A stretch of 64,000 nucleotides of DNA from Verrucomicrobiaceae bacterium. Its GTDB lineage: Bacteria; Verrucomicrobiota; Verrucomicrobiia; Verrucomicrobiales; Verrucomicrobiaceae. The stretch is taken from the NCBI GenBank assembly GCA_016795485.1, contig JAEUHM010000017.1:79883-143882 (forward strand). The letters run 5' to 3'. Shown piece after piece: positions 7,711 to 17,045 of this stretch. The notes under the pieces were generated by a model, which saw only the letters and a program-made list of their open reading frames with translations, ran no database searches and had not been told where the DNA came from. Position numbers and translations under genes: made by a program. Numbering within the stretch: the first letter of the stretch is position 1; each line of letters begins with the position of its first letter.

Positions 7711-9930
7711 ATGGCTACGTTTCCTCCTCCTGCCCAAAATGAAGGGCAAATGGACTCAGCGCGCCTGCTGACTTCCAGCTTGCGTTATACCTCTTATATC
7801 AGGCTGATGTTGATCTGCTTGGCGGTTGGAGGCCTAGCCGGCTTGGTTTATTACGTGTTTTCTAGGCCCACTTTCTCGGGCCGTCACCTGCTGCGGGTGA
7901 CCGTTCTCGGACTACCTGTCTCGAGCGACAGTGGACGTACTGAGTTCGCTCTGGGCGGTGGTCGGCGCTCTTTGGCGCTGCGGACTTTCCAGCAGCAATT
8001 GCTCTCCGATCACCTTCAAGCCAGAGTCGCTCAGCGCCTCGGTGTCGCCAAAGCCGGAGACTCGCCCGAAAGCGTGCGGCAGTTCGCCATACCAAGATAC
8101 ACCGTCGAGTTTATCGACGCTGATTATCTTGAAGTGAATGTTTTCTCCTATTTTCCACATGTCGTCCGTGATTTTGCGGGCACGCTTGTGTCCGAATACG
8201 AGGCAATGGAAAAGGAAACCCGAGATCGATTCCGGGAAACAGCGCTCAAATCGTATATCGGGGAACTCGACGCCCTTAAAGCGAAGATGGATGAGGCGCT
8301 CAACTCACGCCTTGATTTCCAGGAGAAGTCCGAGTTGTCGAAGCTGTCGATGGAGCATAATCGACTGTTACAAGTGCCAAAGGAAATCCTTCAGGCCGAA
8401 TATCAGTTGAAGAATATCGACGATGTTCGGTCCCGCCTAAAAAGGCCAGACAATGGGATGGACTTGATCGCCAAACTTTCGCTGATCAGTTCACTGAAAG
8501 ACATCCCGCCCATCGAACTCGGCACACCAATTAGGAATCCAGCTACCGGGGCTGTTCGATCCGTCCAGGCACCGGCACCAACGACTGAGGTTGTCGTTAC
8601 TCCAAATGTTGCCAAGCCGCTGGAACCTTGGCAAGAAACAGAGGCAAAACTTCGGACTCTTGAATCCGAAATCACGCGAGAATCGGCCCAATTTCAGCCG
8701 GGGAGCGATGTGATGAGGAAGCTAAACGCAGATCGAGCTGAACTTCAGAGTAAGCTCGCAGCTGAGCTCACTGCCGCAGAAACTCGCCTGGAACTGGAGC
8801 GAACACAGTTGGAGGATCGTCTCGTTGACCTCAAGAAAAAGCAACCCGAGTACGAGAAAGTCAGCAAGCAGTACGAGCAGTCGCTTCAAGACTTTGATCT
8901 CATCCAACGTGGGCAAATCGACTGGGACAAAGCTCATGCCGACCTAGCAAGTAAAGTGCAGATGCTGCAGTTCGGCGCGGACAAGGACCGTATCCAAGTG
9001 GAGTTGTCAGCAACGATGGCCATAAGAGATCAAGAACCTGTCTCACCAAGCAAAATCAGGCTTGCCATGATCGCTCTCGGCTTGGGAATCGTCCTCGCCA
9101 TCGGTATGCCTACATTACTGATGATGGCAGACACTCGCGTAAACCGTCTTCAGGAAGTTGAAGATAGAACGGGTGTAAAAGGTATCGGCGTGGTTCCTTT
9201 GGCTGACCCCCAATTCCTGGAAGATATCTTCAGAGCTCCTACTCTCGACGCCAAAGTGCCAAACTTCCTATTGGAAGCTCACCGGATCATTCGAAGCAAT
9301 ATCACCCTTCACCCAAACCGTCATAAAAAGTCACAGGTGGTGATGGTCACTAGCGCTCGACCATCCGAGGGCAAGACGACACTGGCATGTAACTTGGCTT
9401 GGGCATTCCACTCGATGGGGGAAAAGGTGCTTCTGGTTGATGGTGACCTCAGACGCGGCAGGGTCGCCAATGTTACCAAACTGCCCAACGAGCCTGGACT
9501 GGCTAGTTTGCTCGTCAACGAGGCAGTTGGAGATTCCGCCATTCTGGAAACACGGGCAACAAGTTTGGACGTGATTCCTCGTGGTCCAGTCATCGCGGGA
9601 GCGACCGAATATCTATGTACCACGCGTTTCGATGACCTTATGGCTCACTGGAGGACCAAGTATGATCGAATCATCCTTGATACACCCCCAGTTCTGGGCC
9701 TAAGCGAGTCGGCGAGCCTACAGCGTGTGGTGGATGGCGTTGTTGTAGTTGTCCGCGCACACCGCACCTTGATGAAAGACGTGAATGAAGCCCTGGACAT
9801 GCTCAGGCGGGCAGGTGCCCACATGTTTGGCACAGTTCTCAACGCAGTAGACCTGTCCAAACTGGCAAATCACTACGCCTACTACTACTACTCGCCCAGC
9901 TATTACGGCGAGATGGAAACGACAAAGTAG
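7711..9930 (+). CDS. Wzc-like polysaccharide co-polymerase / BY-kinase
   Basis: 739 residues with the full Gram-negative Wzc architecture. TM1 is near residues 30-52 and TM2 near 448-470. The periplasmic part between them has a long coiled coil (roughly 165-430). The cytoplasmic kinase has Walker A SARPSEGKTT (Lys555), Walker A' LLVDGDLRRG (Asp577, Asp579) and Walker B IILDTPP (Asp657). The C-terminus is a tyrosine cluster with seven Tyr at 722, 724-727, 731 and 732. Known BY-kinases cycle phosphorylation of this cluster to control oligomerisation and polymer length. It follows the Wza-like gene by 32 nt. No Wzb-type phosphatase is seen in the window. Confidence 0.95.
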   Translation: MATFPPPAQNEGQMDSARLLTSSLRYTSYIRLMLICLAVGGLAGLVYYVFSRPTFSGRHLLRVTVLGLPVSSDSGRTEFALGGGRRSLALRTFQQQLLSDHLQARVAQRLGVAKAGDSPESVRQFAIPRYTVEFIDADYLEVNVFSYFPHVVRDFAGTLVSEYEAMEKETRDRFRETALKSYIGELDALKAKMDEALNSRLDFQEKSELSKLSMEHNRLLQVPKEILQAEYQLKNIDDVRSRLKRPDNGMDLIAKLSLISSLKDIPPIELGTPIRNPATGAVRSVQAPAPTTEVVVTPNVAKPLEPWQETEAKLRTLESEITRESAQFQPGSDVMRKLNADRAELQSKLAAELTAAETRLELERTQLEDRLVDLKKKQPEYEKVSKQYEQSLQDFDLIQRGQIDWDKAHADLASKVQMLQFGADKDRIQVELSATMAIRDQEPVSPSKIRLAMIALGLGIVLAIGMPTLLMMADTRVNRLQEVEDRTGVKGIGVVPLADPQFLEDIFRAPTLDAKVPNFLLEAHRIIRSNITLHPNRHKKSQVVMVTSARPSEGKTTLACNLAWAFHSMGEKVLLVDGDLRRGRVANVTKLPNEPGLASLLVNEAVGDSAILETRATSLDVIPRGPVIAGATEYLCTTRFDDLMAHWRTKYDRIILDTPPVLGLSESASLQRVVDGVVVVVRAHRTLMKDVNEALDMLRRAGAHMFGTVLNAVDLSKLANHYAYYYYSPSYYGEMETTK

Positions 9931-10067
9931 GGCTCAAGGCAAGATCGACTTTTCAAGTTGCACTGTGCCTATATTGTTCAACCCTCGCTGTGGGTTGGTC
10001 ACTGACCGACTAGGCAGAGAACGTCTAACCCTCAACTTAACCCCTCAAAAACCAACAGTACACTCTT

Positions 10068-10538
10068 ATGGCACTCTCAGTAGGCTCCAAAGCCCCCAAC
10101 TTCACTCTGAAATCCAAGTCAGCCGATGGCTTGGCCGATGTTTCGTTACCTTCGGGCAAAAACTCTGTCCTTCTTTTCTTTCCTTTGGCATTCACTGGAG
10201 TTTGCACCCAGGAGCTTTGCGACATCACTGCTGGCCTCAGTCAATACAGCGCGCTCAATGCCGAGGTGATCGGCATCAGTGTGGATAGCCCATTTGCGCA
10301 AGAAGCTTGGGCCCAGAAAGAGAAAATCGGCATAACACTTGTATCTGACCTGAACAAGGAAACGACAAAAGCCTACGACGTGCTTTTCCCTGGTTTGGCA
10401 GGTATCGGCGACACAAGCGCAAGAGCTGCATTCGTCATCGACAAGAGTGGCACTATCCAATATGCAGAAGCCACCCCCACTCCGAAGGATCTGCCCAATT
10501 TTGAAGCCATCAAGGCAAAGCTGGCTGAGCTTCAATAA
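10068..10538 (+). CDS. Peroxiredoxin (AhpE/PrxQ-like)
   Basis: 156 residues, typical for the family. It has the thioredoxin-like core with FPLAFTGVCTQELC: peroxidatic Cys46, and a second Cys51 five residues on, the spacing of the resolving Cys in PrxQ/BCP proteins. A conserved Arg is in TSARAAFVID. The protein reduces hydroperoxides using a thiol donor in the cytoplasm. It lies 137 nt after the kinase gene and is followed by a strong terminator at 10575-10608, so it may be an independent unit. The link to the polysaccharide genes is only positional. Confidence 0.93.
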   Translation: MALSVGSKAPNFTLKSKSADGLADVSLPSGKNSVLLFFPLAFTGVCTQELCDITAGLSQYSALNAEVIGISVDSPFAQEAWAQKEKIGITLVSDLNKETTKAYDVLFPGLAGIGDTSARAAFVIDKSGTIQYAEATPTPKDLPNFEAIKAKLAELQ

Positions 10539-10574
10539 GCTGGCCGCAAACTTCGCTCGTTAAACTCAAAAACG

Positions 10575-10608
10575 AAACCGGTGCTCCCACAAAAGAGCAC
10601 CGGTTTTT
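10575..10608. terminator. Bidirectional intrinsic terminator
   Basis: A 12-nt arm AAACCGGTGCTC is separated by CCACAAAA from the perfect complement GAGCACCGGTTT, continuing into TT. The stem is GC-rich with A's on one side and T's on the other, so it can end transcription of the peroxiredoxin gene (plus) and of the converging 11527-10643 gene (minus). Confidence 0.9.
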
Positions 10609-10642
10609 AGTTTCCAGTTCTAGAGAAAGCCTGATGGGCAAC

Positions 10643-11527
10643 TCAATCGACAATCCACACGTTGTGGCCATCGCGCCCAGTTTCATCTTTGTTGAACGAG
10701 CAGTACTTGCCGTATCCGTCCACACAAGGCAAACCTTCACCCGAAGGTCCATCATCCCGCCGGGCGCTCTTTGCGCGGGGGCTCACCAGCACAAAATCCG
10801 ACGAGTTTCCTGGGGTGGCGCTCGTTTTCTGAGACTTCTTGAACAGGGTTAGCGACACCATTTGAACAGAGCCTGGCACGGCTGCATCTACGGCCTCCAC
10901 ATAGACAGAACGAAAAGCATCGTCGGAGTCCAATGGCCACTCGATGCTTCGTTTGTTCTCGGCCTTGGTATCAATCAGCAACATTGATTTCTTCTCGTCA
11001 CTCCAAATGCGAATATGTCCTGCTTTCTGATCCTCGACATCAGGTGACGGAAACTTGCCATCCTTACTCGCAAGATAAATCGCTCTGGCTTCCACCCGGA
11101 CCATCATATCAGCAGAGTTACCGGACTTCTTTGCTTCAATGGCATCAATCGATCGGCGATATGGGGAGACGCGGAGCAGCATTTTGGACATTTCCCCTTT
11201 TCCGATAATGAGTCCCGGAGGGGAACTTTCAAGATTACCATCGTCCGATGAATCATTAGCAACCTCGCCATCATAGTTCATGTCAGCGTCGAGATCTGCA
11301 CGTCCCCAAATCTTTGCGGCACGCTTCTCCCGCTCCTCGGGAGTGAGGCGAATCTTCTGTGGAGAAATGGGGCGACTTCCCTGTGGCCAACCTGCACTAA
11401 GCGCAGGACCTTGCACGAACCCAGCAGGAAGGGCCTCTTCTGCGCTAGCTAGCCCAAGCAAAAGTCCGAACAACGAGAACGCCAGAATCGGCCCGAAGTT
11501 GGTTTTTGGTGTTGTGTTTGTTTTCAT
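10643..11527 (-). CDS. Secreted hypothetical protein with dockerin-like acidic loop
   Basis: 294 residues. The signal peptide is MKTNTTPKTN then a hydrophobic stretch ending LGLASAEE. Residues ~77-95 read ADLDADMNYDGEVANDSSDD, with the Asp spacing of an EF-hand or dockerin calcium loop (DxDxNxDG). No second full loop is evident. The remainder is predicted globular without recognised catalytic motifs and ends with two Cys (LPCVDGYGKYCSF), possibly a disulfide. It is the last gene of the minus-strand block after the ligase gene (12-nt gap), so it may act on or bind the exported glycan. No function is assigned. Confidence 0.7.
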   Translation of the reverse strand: MKTNTTPKTNFGPILAFSLFGLLLGLASAEEALPAGFVQGPALSAGWPQGSRPISPQKIRLTPEEREKRAAKIWGRADLDADMNYDGEVANDSSDDGNLESSPPGLIIGKGEMSKMLLRVSPYRRSIDAIEAKKSGNSADMMVRVEARAIYLASKDGKFPSPDVEDQKAGHIRIWSDEKKSMLLIDTKAENKRSIEWPLDSDDAFRSVYVEAVDAAVPGSVQMVSLTLFKKSQKTSATPGNSSDFVLVSPRAKSARRDDGPSGEGLPCVDGYGKYCSFNKDETGRDGHNVWIVD

Positions 11528-11539
11528 AGATTAATCCGT

Positions 11540-12982
11540 TTAGAGTTCCAGGATGACATAATCCCACGTCCAGTAAGTCGCCTCCATCGCCGCATAGGCA
11601 ACCAAAAAGTCGAGCAATCCGTATCGCCTCCACCCGCGAATACGCGCCGAGATGCCTCCATACTTAAATGGCAGCGCTGGAACAAGAATCGGCTCCGGCT
11701 CTGGTTGAGAGGTCTCCAGCCATTGCCAGGCACGCTCAGCAGGTGTTGGCTGCTTCGTTTCGACTTCCGATGCCAGTTCTTCCAGGTGCTTAAGGCTGAG
11801 CCGATGAAACGCCGCAATTGCGCCGGCCAAGACGAAAAACTCGGTGTGATAGGCTCTATCTATCATCCAGCCAGACAGCATGTAGCAACTCAGTAAAGCC
11901 AAGAGCACATCCCTTGACCTTCGCATTCTAGGTGTGTGCCCACGATGTACTAGCAAGGTCCGAATGCTCACGCACATGACCGACAAATACAACAGCAACC
12001 CAGGCGATCCGAGATCGGCACCAATCTTCACATAAGAACTGTGCGTGGCTTTTGGGATAGTTTCCCCCTCCCATTCAATCAATGCAGCAAAGTTCTTGAA
12101 ACCCTCACCTGTCGGGGCCGTCCTGGTGACACCACGGGCCATCTGCCATGCAAGAATCCGCCCTGCGATTCCCTCGTCATCTTTAAGCGAGGCGAACTTT
12201 TCCATTCGCGGAAGCTTTGAAAGCAACGTGCCGCCCGCCCCAATCGCAATCGCAAGAACCCCCAGTTTCCACCACCAAGCCCGTCCTATTAGGAAACATA
12301 GCAGTACACCTGTTGCGGCGACAATTAGCGCTCCCTTGGATTGAGTTTCCCAGAGACAAATGCTGGCAAAAACACCGACGAGTAAGGAGAGAACCTTCGT
12401 GATCACCTTGCTCTTGCCGATAACTGCAAAAAACAACATCGGTAGCAAGCTAGCAAGCGTGTGGCCAAGTGCATTGGGGTTGTTCAACAGCCAACTGTTC
12501 AACGAGAGTCGTCCAACGTTGCCATCTGTGACCGGCTTCGATGTGGTGAAGTCAAATCCGTACATCACCGAGCAGGCGATAACAACCACGCCCACCAACG
12601 CATACATCCACCAAGTCATCACGCGGCTCAGTTTCTCTTCATTGGTCACAGCGTGAAGAGTCAGAAAAAAGAACATCACCAAAGAAAAAACCTCAAACGC
12701 GATTGCTGAAGATTCATTCGAGCTAAAGACGATGTAGCCGGCGTAAACCAGCATAACCCACTCATGCGGAGTTCGCAGTGCAGGCCATGGCTTTTCCGAT
12801 GACCTAGTTCCACGCCTAGCCAACAGACCCAAGATCCCCAATGCCATAATCGGCCTAATTACATTCATTCCTACCATCCCAGGCACCCAGTCCTGAGGCC
12901 TGATATAGTAAGTGCAGAGAAGTAAAATGACCGCAACGAGAGCCAAGTGGTGGAAACTAAACGAAAAAACGCCAATGTCCAT
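11540..12982 (-). CDS. O-antigen ligase/polymerase (Wzy/WaaL-like) membrane protein
   Basis: 480 residues with about ten to twelve hydrophobic helices. The O-antigen ligase domain is visible in the second half: LNNPNALGHTLASLLPML, then ETQSKGALIVAATGVLLCF, and a large external loop with THSSYVKIGADLGSPGLLLYL, which resembles the Wzy_C His-containing motif. A ~75-residue cytoplasmic tail follows. Members polymerise repeat units or ligate glycans to lipid A or protein at the periplasmic face. The gene lies 21 nt after the initiating sugar-phosphate transferase. A second protein of this family is encoded at 20340-21557, so one may be the polymerase and the other a ligase. Confidence 0.88.
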   Translation of the reverse strand: MDIGVFSFSFHHLALVAVILLLCTYYIRPQDWVPGMVGMNVIRPIMALGILGLLARRGTRSSEKPWPALRTPHEWVMLVYAGYIVFSSNESSAIAFEVFSLVMFFFLTLHAVTNEEKLSRVMTWWMYALVGVVVIACSVMYGFDFTTSKPVTDGNVGRLSLNSWLLNNPNALGHTLASLLPMLFFAVIGKSKVITKVLSLLVGVFASICLWETQSKGALIVAATGVLLCFLIGRAWWWKLGVLAIAIGAGGTLLSKLPRMEKFASLKDDEGIAGRILAWQMARGVTRTAPTGEGFKNFAALIEWEGETIPKATHSSYVKIGADLGSPGLLLYLSVMCVSIRTLLVHRGHTPRMRRSRDVLLALLSCYMLSGWMIDRAYHTEFFVLAGAIAAFHRLSLKHLEELASEVETKQPTPAERAWQWLETSQPEPEPILVPALPFKYGGISARIRGWRRYGLLDFLVAYAAMEATYWTWDYVILEL

Positions 12983-13003
12983 TAACGAGTCAATCCTCTA
13001 ATA

Positions 13004-14467
13004 CTAAGCCAATGCTGTCGGCTTAGCAGGCTCAGTGCGAGCCGACCCTGGAGCCACGCCTGGTGTCGAATCTCCCAAGAGGTGCCGTCCATTGGTACGA
13101 ACCGCTGCGCCTCCCCTAACTACAGCCTTCACAGTGTCCAGTAGGATGAACAAATCCAGGATCACGCTCATGTGCTTCAAATAGTACAGATCGTACTCGA
13201 GTTTGCGCGCGGCATCGTCAATGCTCGATCCATAAGGATAGCTGACTTGAGCCCAACCAGTGAGTCCGGGTGGAATCATCAACCTTTCTTCATAAAAAGG
13301 GATCTTCTCGGCGAGTTCACGCACAAACTCTGGCCTTTCCGGGCGCGGTCCCACAAACGACATCTCGCCGGCGAGAATATTGATCAATTGCGGAATCTCA
13401 TCCACGCGATACTTCCGCAACCACTTTCCAAGCCAGGTCTCGCGTGGATCATTTGCCTGCCACCATCTTGCTTTGCCATCGGCCTCCGCTGTGACTTTCA
13501 TGCTTCGGAACTTGAGAACCTCGAATGGCCGCCCAAACTTCCCCGTCCTGGTTTGGCGGTAAATCACTGGCCCCTTGGACGATATTTTGATCAAAACTGC
13601 CACAATGAGGCAAAGCGGAGCCAGCAAGGTGAGCAACAGACCCGCAACGACAAGATCAAAGGCCCTTTTGAGCTTCTTTATGTAAAATGCCTGTGGCTGG
13701 GACGATGCATTCAGCAGCCACTGCTCAGTCACAAGTTCTAGTGGGACCATTTGGTAGTGATCTTCAAACGCGTGGATCAAACTTGAAATCTGCGCGCCCT
13801 GAAATCGCAATCGGCGGAATAGCCCAAACAAACTTCGGGTTTCAATCACCCTTTCGCTGCAAAGCACATTTCGAATGCCCTTCTCTTTAACTATCTGTTC
13901 CATGGCCGTTGTCGGCCCAAGCACATGAAGACCGCAGGCAGTGTTGTGGCCAGGAACAACAAAGACACCGAGAAACTCGCCACTTTCGGCATCAAGCCGC
14001 TGATAAGCTTTTGCCACTTCGTCATCTAGCGGGCATGCCACTACAAAGGCCGTTAAAGGCCCAGTTCTCCGCTGCCACGGCCAAACGTGCCGAACAGCCA
14101 TGAAAACAGCCGTCATGCCCATGCCGAGCACTAAAACTCCCCGACCTACACGCGCAGAAAAGTTGATCGACCCGACTGCCATGACCAAAATCGTAGTGGC
14201 CAAAAGGATCAAAAACAAATGGATCACCTCCACTCGAAAGGTGCTTCGTTGCTTGGACGACAAGTAAAACCCAGACAAATAAAGGAGCACAGGTAAAGTC
14301 ACCGCCCCGACTGTCAAAGCGGGAAGGTATAGGACCTCCCGGGCAGTCACCAACTCCTCAAACCGGATCATCGCCGCCAGTTTGAACGCCGCAAGAAGCA
14401 GCAAGGCATCGAACAAAAAGTTGATCGAAACTCGCGACCAATGAGAGCCTTTGGAAATACTGAACAT
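13004..14467 (-). CDS. Polyprenyl-phosphate hexose-1-phosphate transferase (initiating enzyme)
   Basis: 487 residues with the WbaP/WcaJ/EpsB-type layout: an N-terminal block of four to five membrane helices (1-~125), a central Rossmann-like domain (~130-265), then a helix and the bacterial sugar transferase domain (FDLVVAGLLLTLLAPLCL, KGPVIYRQTR, FEVLKFRSM, KYRVDEIPQLINIL, FVGPRPERPEF, GLTGWAQV). These are the signature motifs of polyisoprenyl-phosphate hexose-1-phosphate transferases. The family puts the first sugar phosphate onto undecaprenyl phosphate on the cytoplasmic side, which starts repeat-unit synthesis. It is the first gene of its minus-strand operon and diverges from the acyltransferase gene. 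The exact sugar cannot be read. Confidence 0.95.
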   Translation of the reverse strand: MFSISKGSHWSRVSINFLFDALLLLAAFKLAAMIRFEELVTAREVLYLPALTVGAVTLPVLLYLSGFYLSSKQRSTFRVEVIHLFLILLATTILVMAVGSINFSARVGRGVLVLGMGMTAVFMAVRHVWPWQRRTGPLTAFVVACPLDDEVAKAYQRLDAESGEFLGVFVVPGHNTACGLHVLGPTTAMEQIVKEKGIRNVLCSERVIETRSLFGLFRRLRFQGAQISSLIHAFEDHYQMVPLELVTEQWLLNASSQPQAFYIKKLKRAFDLVVAGLLLTLLAPLCLIVAVLIKISSKGPVIYRQTRTGKFGRPFEVLKFRSMKVTAEADGKARWWQANDPRETWLGKWLRKYRVDEIPQLINILAGEMSFVGPRPERPEFVRELAEKIPFYEERLMIPPGLTGWAQVSYPYGSSIDDAARKLEYDLYYLKHMSVILDLFILLDTVKAVVRGGAAVRTNGRHLLGDSTPGVAPGSARTEPAKPTALA

Positions 14468-14711
14468 AGAATAACGACTCGGGAAGCCGTCTCAAAAAAC
14501 TAAAACTGTCTGCCGAAAACCATGCCGTTGTGCAAACGCTAACACATTCATTTTCAGGCCATTAGATTGCCTTTTGCTGGCCGGGAAGACAAGTATTTTG
14601 ATCGCTTGCCCTTAAAAAGTTGCAAAAAACCGCCCGCCATCGGTCTTCTGCGACTCTCGTGATCCAGAATGACTTGCATTTCGTTGAGGCAAGCCAAGTT
14701 GGCGCCGCTGA

Positions 14712-16124
14712 ATGTGGTTCAATAGTATTAGTTTTTGGATGTTCTTTATAGCGATCGCGGCACTTTGCGTGCCGTTCGGCTATAAGACTCAAAACCGCAT
14801 CCTGCTCGGGGCCAGCTACTTCTTTTACGGCTACATTGACTGGCGATTCATCGGACTGATTTTCTTCTGCACCGCTCTCAACTTTTTGGCTGGCTGGAAG
14901 ATTGGGCACTCAACAGATCCCGTGGCACGCAAACGGTGGCTCACTGTAGCGGTGAGCATCAGTTTGACGGTGCTCGGCATCTTCAAATACCTTGGATTCT
15001 TCAGCCACGAGCTTAGCCGCCTGCTCGTGTCGTTCGGCGTTCTGGAATCGCCCTGGATCATCCACGTTGCGTTACCTGTTGGGATTTCATTCTTCACCTT
15101 CCATGCGTTGAGTTACACGATCGACGTTTACCGCGGCGAAACGCCGGTTTGTCGGGATCTGGGCGACTTCGCTCTCTTCATCTCGTTCTTCCCTCAACTC
15201 ATTGCAGGTCCCATCAACCGCTCCACGCAATTGTTGCCTCAAATTGACTCACCTCGGCCGAAGTTAGACGAGGAGCGCTTCAAAAAAGGCCTCTACCTTG
15301 TGCTGTGTGGCCTTTTCATGAAGGTCGTTCTCGCGGACAACATGGCTTGGCTTGCCAACCATGTTTTCCGGTCAGGTTTGCCACAGCAAGCAGCGCCTGA
15401 GGTGCTGCTCGGCATCTATGCCTTTGCTCTCCAGATTTACGGCGATTTCGCCGGCTACAGCGCTATCGCGTGTGGTACTGCCATTTGGCTCGGATTCGAC
15501 CTGATGGACAATTTTCGGCGTCCTTACTTCGCGCTTAACCCCCGGGACTTCTGGTCCCGGTGGCATATTAGTCTATCCACTTGGTTGCGGGACTACCTTT
15601 ACATCCCGCTCGGCGGCAACCGGAAAGGACCTCGCCGCACAGCCATCAATCTGTTCCTCACCATGCTCCTCGGCGGTCTTTGGCACGGTGCGGCATGGAC
15701 CTTCGTTGCTTGGGGAGCCGTGCATGGTGCTTGGCTGGTCATAGATCGGATGGTCAACCATGGAGCTAGCTCTGAGAAAACAACCACCGCCAAGAGTGCC
15801 GTTCATTGGCTAGTCACCTTTCACATCGTCTGCCTTACTTGGCTTCTATTCCGCGCAGAAAGCATGGCTCAGGTAGCAAACCTCTTGAGCAACCTCGTTT
15901 CGCAATGGCATTGGACGGCTTTTGCCAGCACGGCCGCCACCCTGATCACCTTTTTTGGCCTGCCATGGCTAATATTTGAAGCCTGGTTGGAAAGCAAGCG
16001 CGACGACTGGGCGCTACTCAAGTCGCCGTGGTTGGTGCGTGCCATCATTTTTGCCGCACTCGTTCTTTACCTGCTGTTTTTCCCACCACCTGCTCCCAGT
16101 GAGTTCATTTATTTCCAGTTCTGA
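14712..16124 (+). CDS. MBOAT-family O-acyltransferase (AlgI-like)
   Basis: 470 residues, about ten hydrophobic segments. The MBOAT signature is complete: the long conserved loop FYRRPY-like region (FRRPYFALNPRDFWSRWHIS, then TWLRDYLYIPLGG) and the catalytic His in GGLWHGAAWTF (His325). The family transfers acyl (often acetyl) groups from a cytoplasmic donor across the membrane onto extracellular glycans, as AlgI does for alginate. The next gene starts 3 nt downstream and encodes an SGNH-like protein, the usual partner that completes transfer. The pair is expected to acetylate the exopolysaccharide made by the surrounding genes. Confidence 0.95.
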   Translation: MWFNSISFWMFFIAIAALCVPFGYKTQNRILLGASYFFYGYIDWRFIGLIFFCTALNFLAGWKIGHSTDPVARKRWLTVAVSISLTVLGIFKYLGFFSHELSRLLVSFGVLESPWIIHVALPVGISFFTFHALSYTIDVYRGETPVCRDLGDFALFISFFPQLIAGPINRSTQLLPQIDSPRPKLDEERFKKGLYLVLCGLFMKVVLADNMAWLANHVFRSGLPQQAAPEVLLGIYAFALQIYGDFAGYSAIACGTAIWLGFDLMDNFRRPYFALNPRDFWSRWHISLSTWLRDYLYIPLGGNRKGPRRTAINLFLTMLLGGLWHGAAWTFVAWGAVHGAWLVIDRMVNHGASSEKTTTAKSAVHWLVTFHIVCLTWLLFRAESMAQVANLLSNLVSQWHWTAFASTAATLITFFGLPWLIFEAWLESKRDDWALLKSPWLVRAIIFAALVLYLLFFPPPAPSEFIYFQF

Positions 16125-16127
16125 GCC

Positions 16128-17045
16128 ATGAGATCAGAGACAAAAGTCATACTCGCTCTGTTACTTCTGCTCTTGGGACTGGAAGCAGCCGCACGACTGA
16201 TGGAGACGCGTCTCTCAAAAGATGTCCAGCATCTCCGTAGTCTCCCGGAACAAGCCCAAAAGCTTCGAGGCACAACACATGACCGCGCTCGCATCTTGCT
16301 GCTAGGCAACTCGCTGGCTCGTTGTGGTGTCCACATTCCGACCCTTCAGGCTGGAATCCAACAGGCCATGGAAGCCGAACCAACGATTGCCGTCATGCAC
16401 CCCGATGGCAGCAAGATCGAAGAATGGGCTTACGGCTACAACCGCTTCTTCCGGGACACCGCCTCAGAACCGGATTTGATCCTCCTCATCACAGGACGCC
16501 AGCATCTGACTGACAAAATAAAGAGCATTGATGACCTAGGCGCATTTTATGTCGGCACGAACGATCTGCCGGCCTTTGTAGCCAATCACCTACATAAGCT
16601 CGAAGATACTGGTTGGTTCTTTGCGTCTCGCTATTCGGCGCTGATGGCACATCGCGCGCGGGTGGAGCCCCTCGTCTTCTACAAGTTCGTTCCAGGCTAC
16701 GAGCAAACTGCCCAGGAGATCAATCGTGGCATTCAGGCACCTGCTGTCACTCCCGCAGCAACGTGCAATACCTTCAGCCAGTTCGCTTCCGACCTCGCCA
16801 AGCGCAAAGTGAAGCTGGTCGTCGTCTCCGCCCCCCTGCCCGAGCCTTTCTCTCTGCCTCCCGAAGTGCTGAAAGCTGCAGCACTTTCCAAGGCCTTCGT
16901 TCATGAGGCCGGAGCGAAGATGCGTCTGCCCCCTGAACGATTTCCCGACCAGTACCACCTTGATGAAATCGGAGCCGATATCTTTACCAAAGATCTGCTC
17001 CCATCCGTGATCGAAGCGCTCAAGACTCGAACCGCCGACCACTGA
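16128..17045 (+). CDS. SGNH-hydrolase-like protein, partner of the MBOAT acyltransferase
   Basis: 305 residues with an N-terminal signal or anchor (VILALLLLLLGLEAAARL). The GNS motif in ILLLGNSLARCG places the nucleophile Ser at residue 62. A late DQYHLDEIGAD gives a D-x-x-H pair (Asp274, His277) where SGNH/AlgX/AlgJ proteins carry their catalytic Asp and His. Known proteins of this type receive an acyl group from the MBOAT partner and transfer it to the glycan in the periplasm. The 3-nt gap supports cotranscription. The last 26 bp overlap the converging pheA gene. Confidence 0.82.
   Translation: MRSETKVILALLLLLLGLEAAARLMETRLSKDVQHLRSLPEQAQKLRGTTHDRARILLLGNSLARCGVHIPTLQAGIQQAMEAEPTIAVMHPDGSKIEEWAYGYNRFFRDTASEPDLILLITGRQHLTDKIKSIDDLGAFYVGTNDLPAFVANHLHKLEDTGWFFASRYSALMAHRARVEPLVFYKFVPGYEQTAQEINRGIQAPAVTPAATCNTFSQFASDLAKRKVKLVVVSAPLPEPFSLPPEVLKAAALSKAFVHEAGAKMRLPPERFPDQYHLDEIGADIFTKDLLPSVIEALKTRTADH

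Noticed and set aside
9988..10006. Possible terminator CAACCC/GGGTTG between the kinase and peroxiredoxin genes
   Set aside because: The stem is only 6 bp with no T-run; not listed as a terminator.
13172..13741. 189-residue plus-strand frame
   Set aside because: Antisense to the conserved sugar transferase domain; shadow frame.
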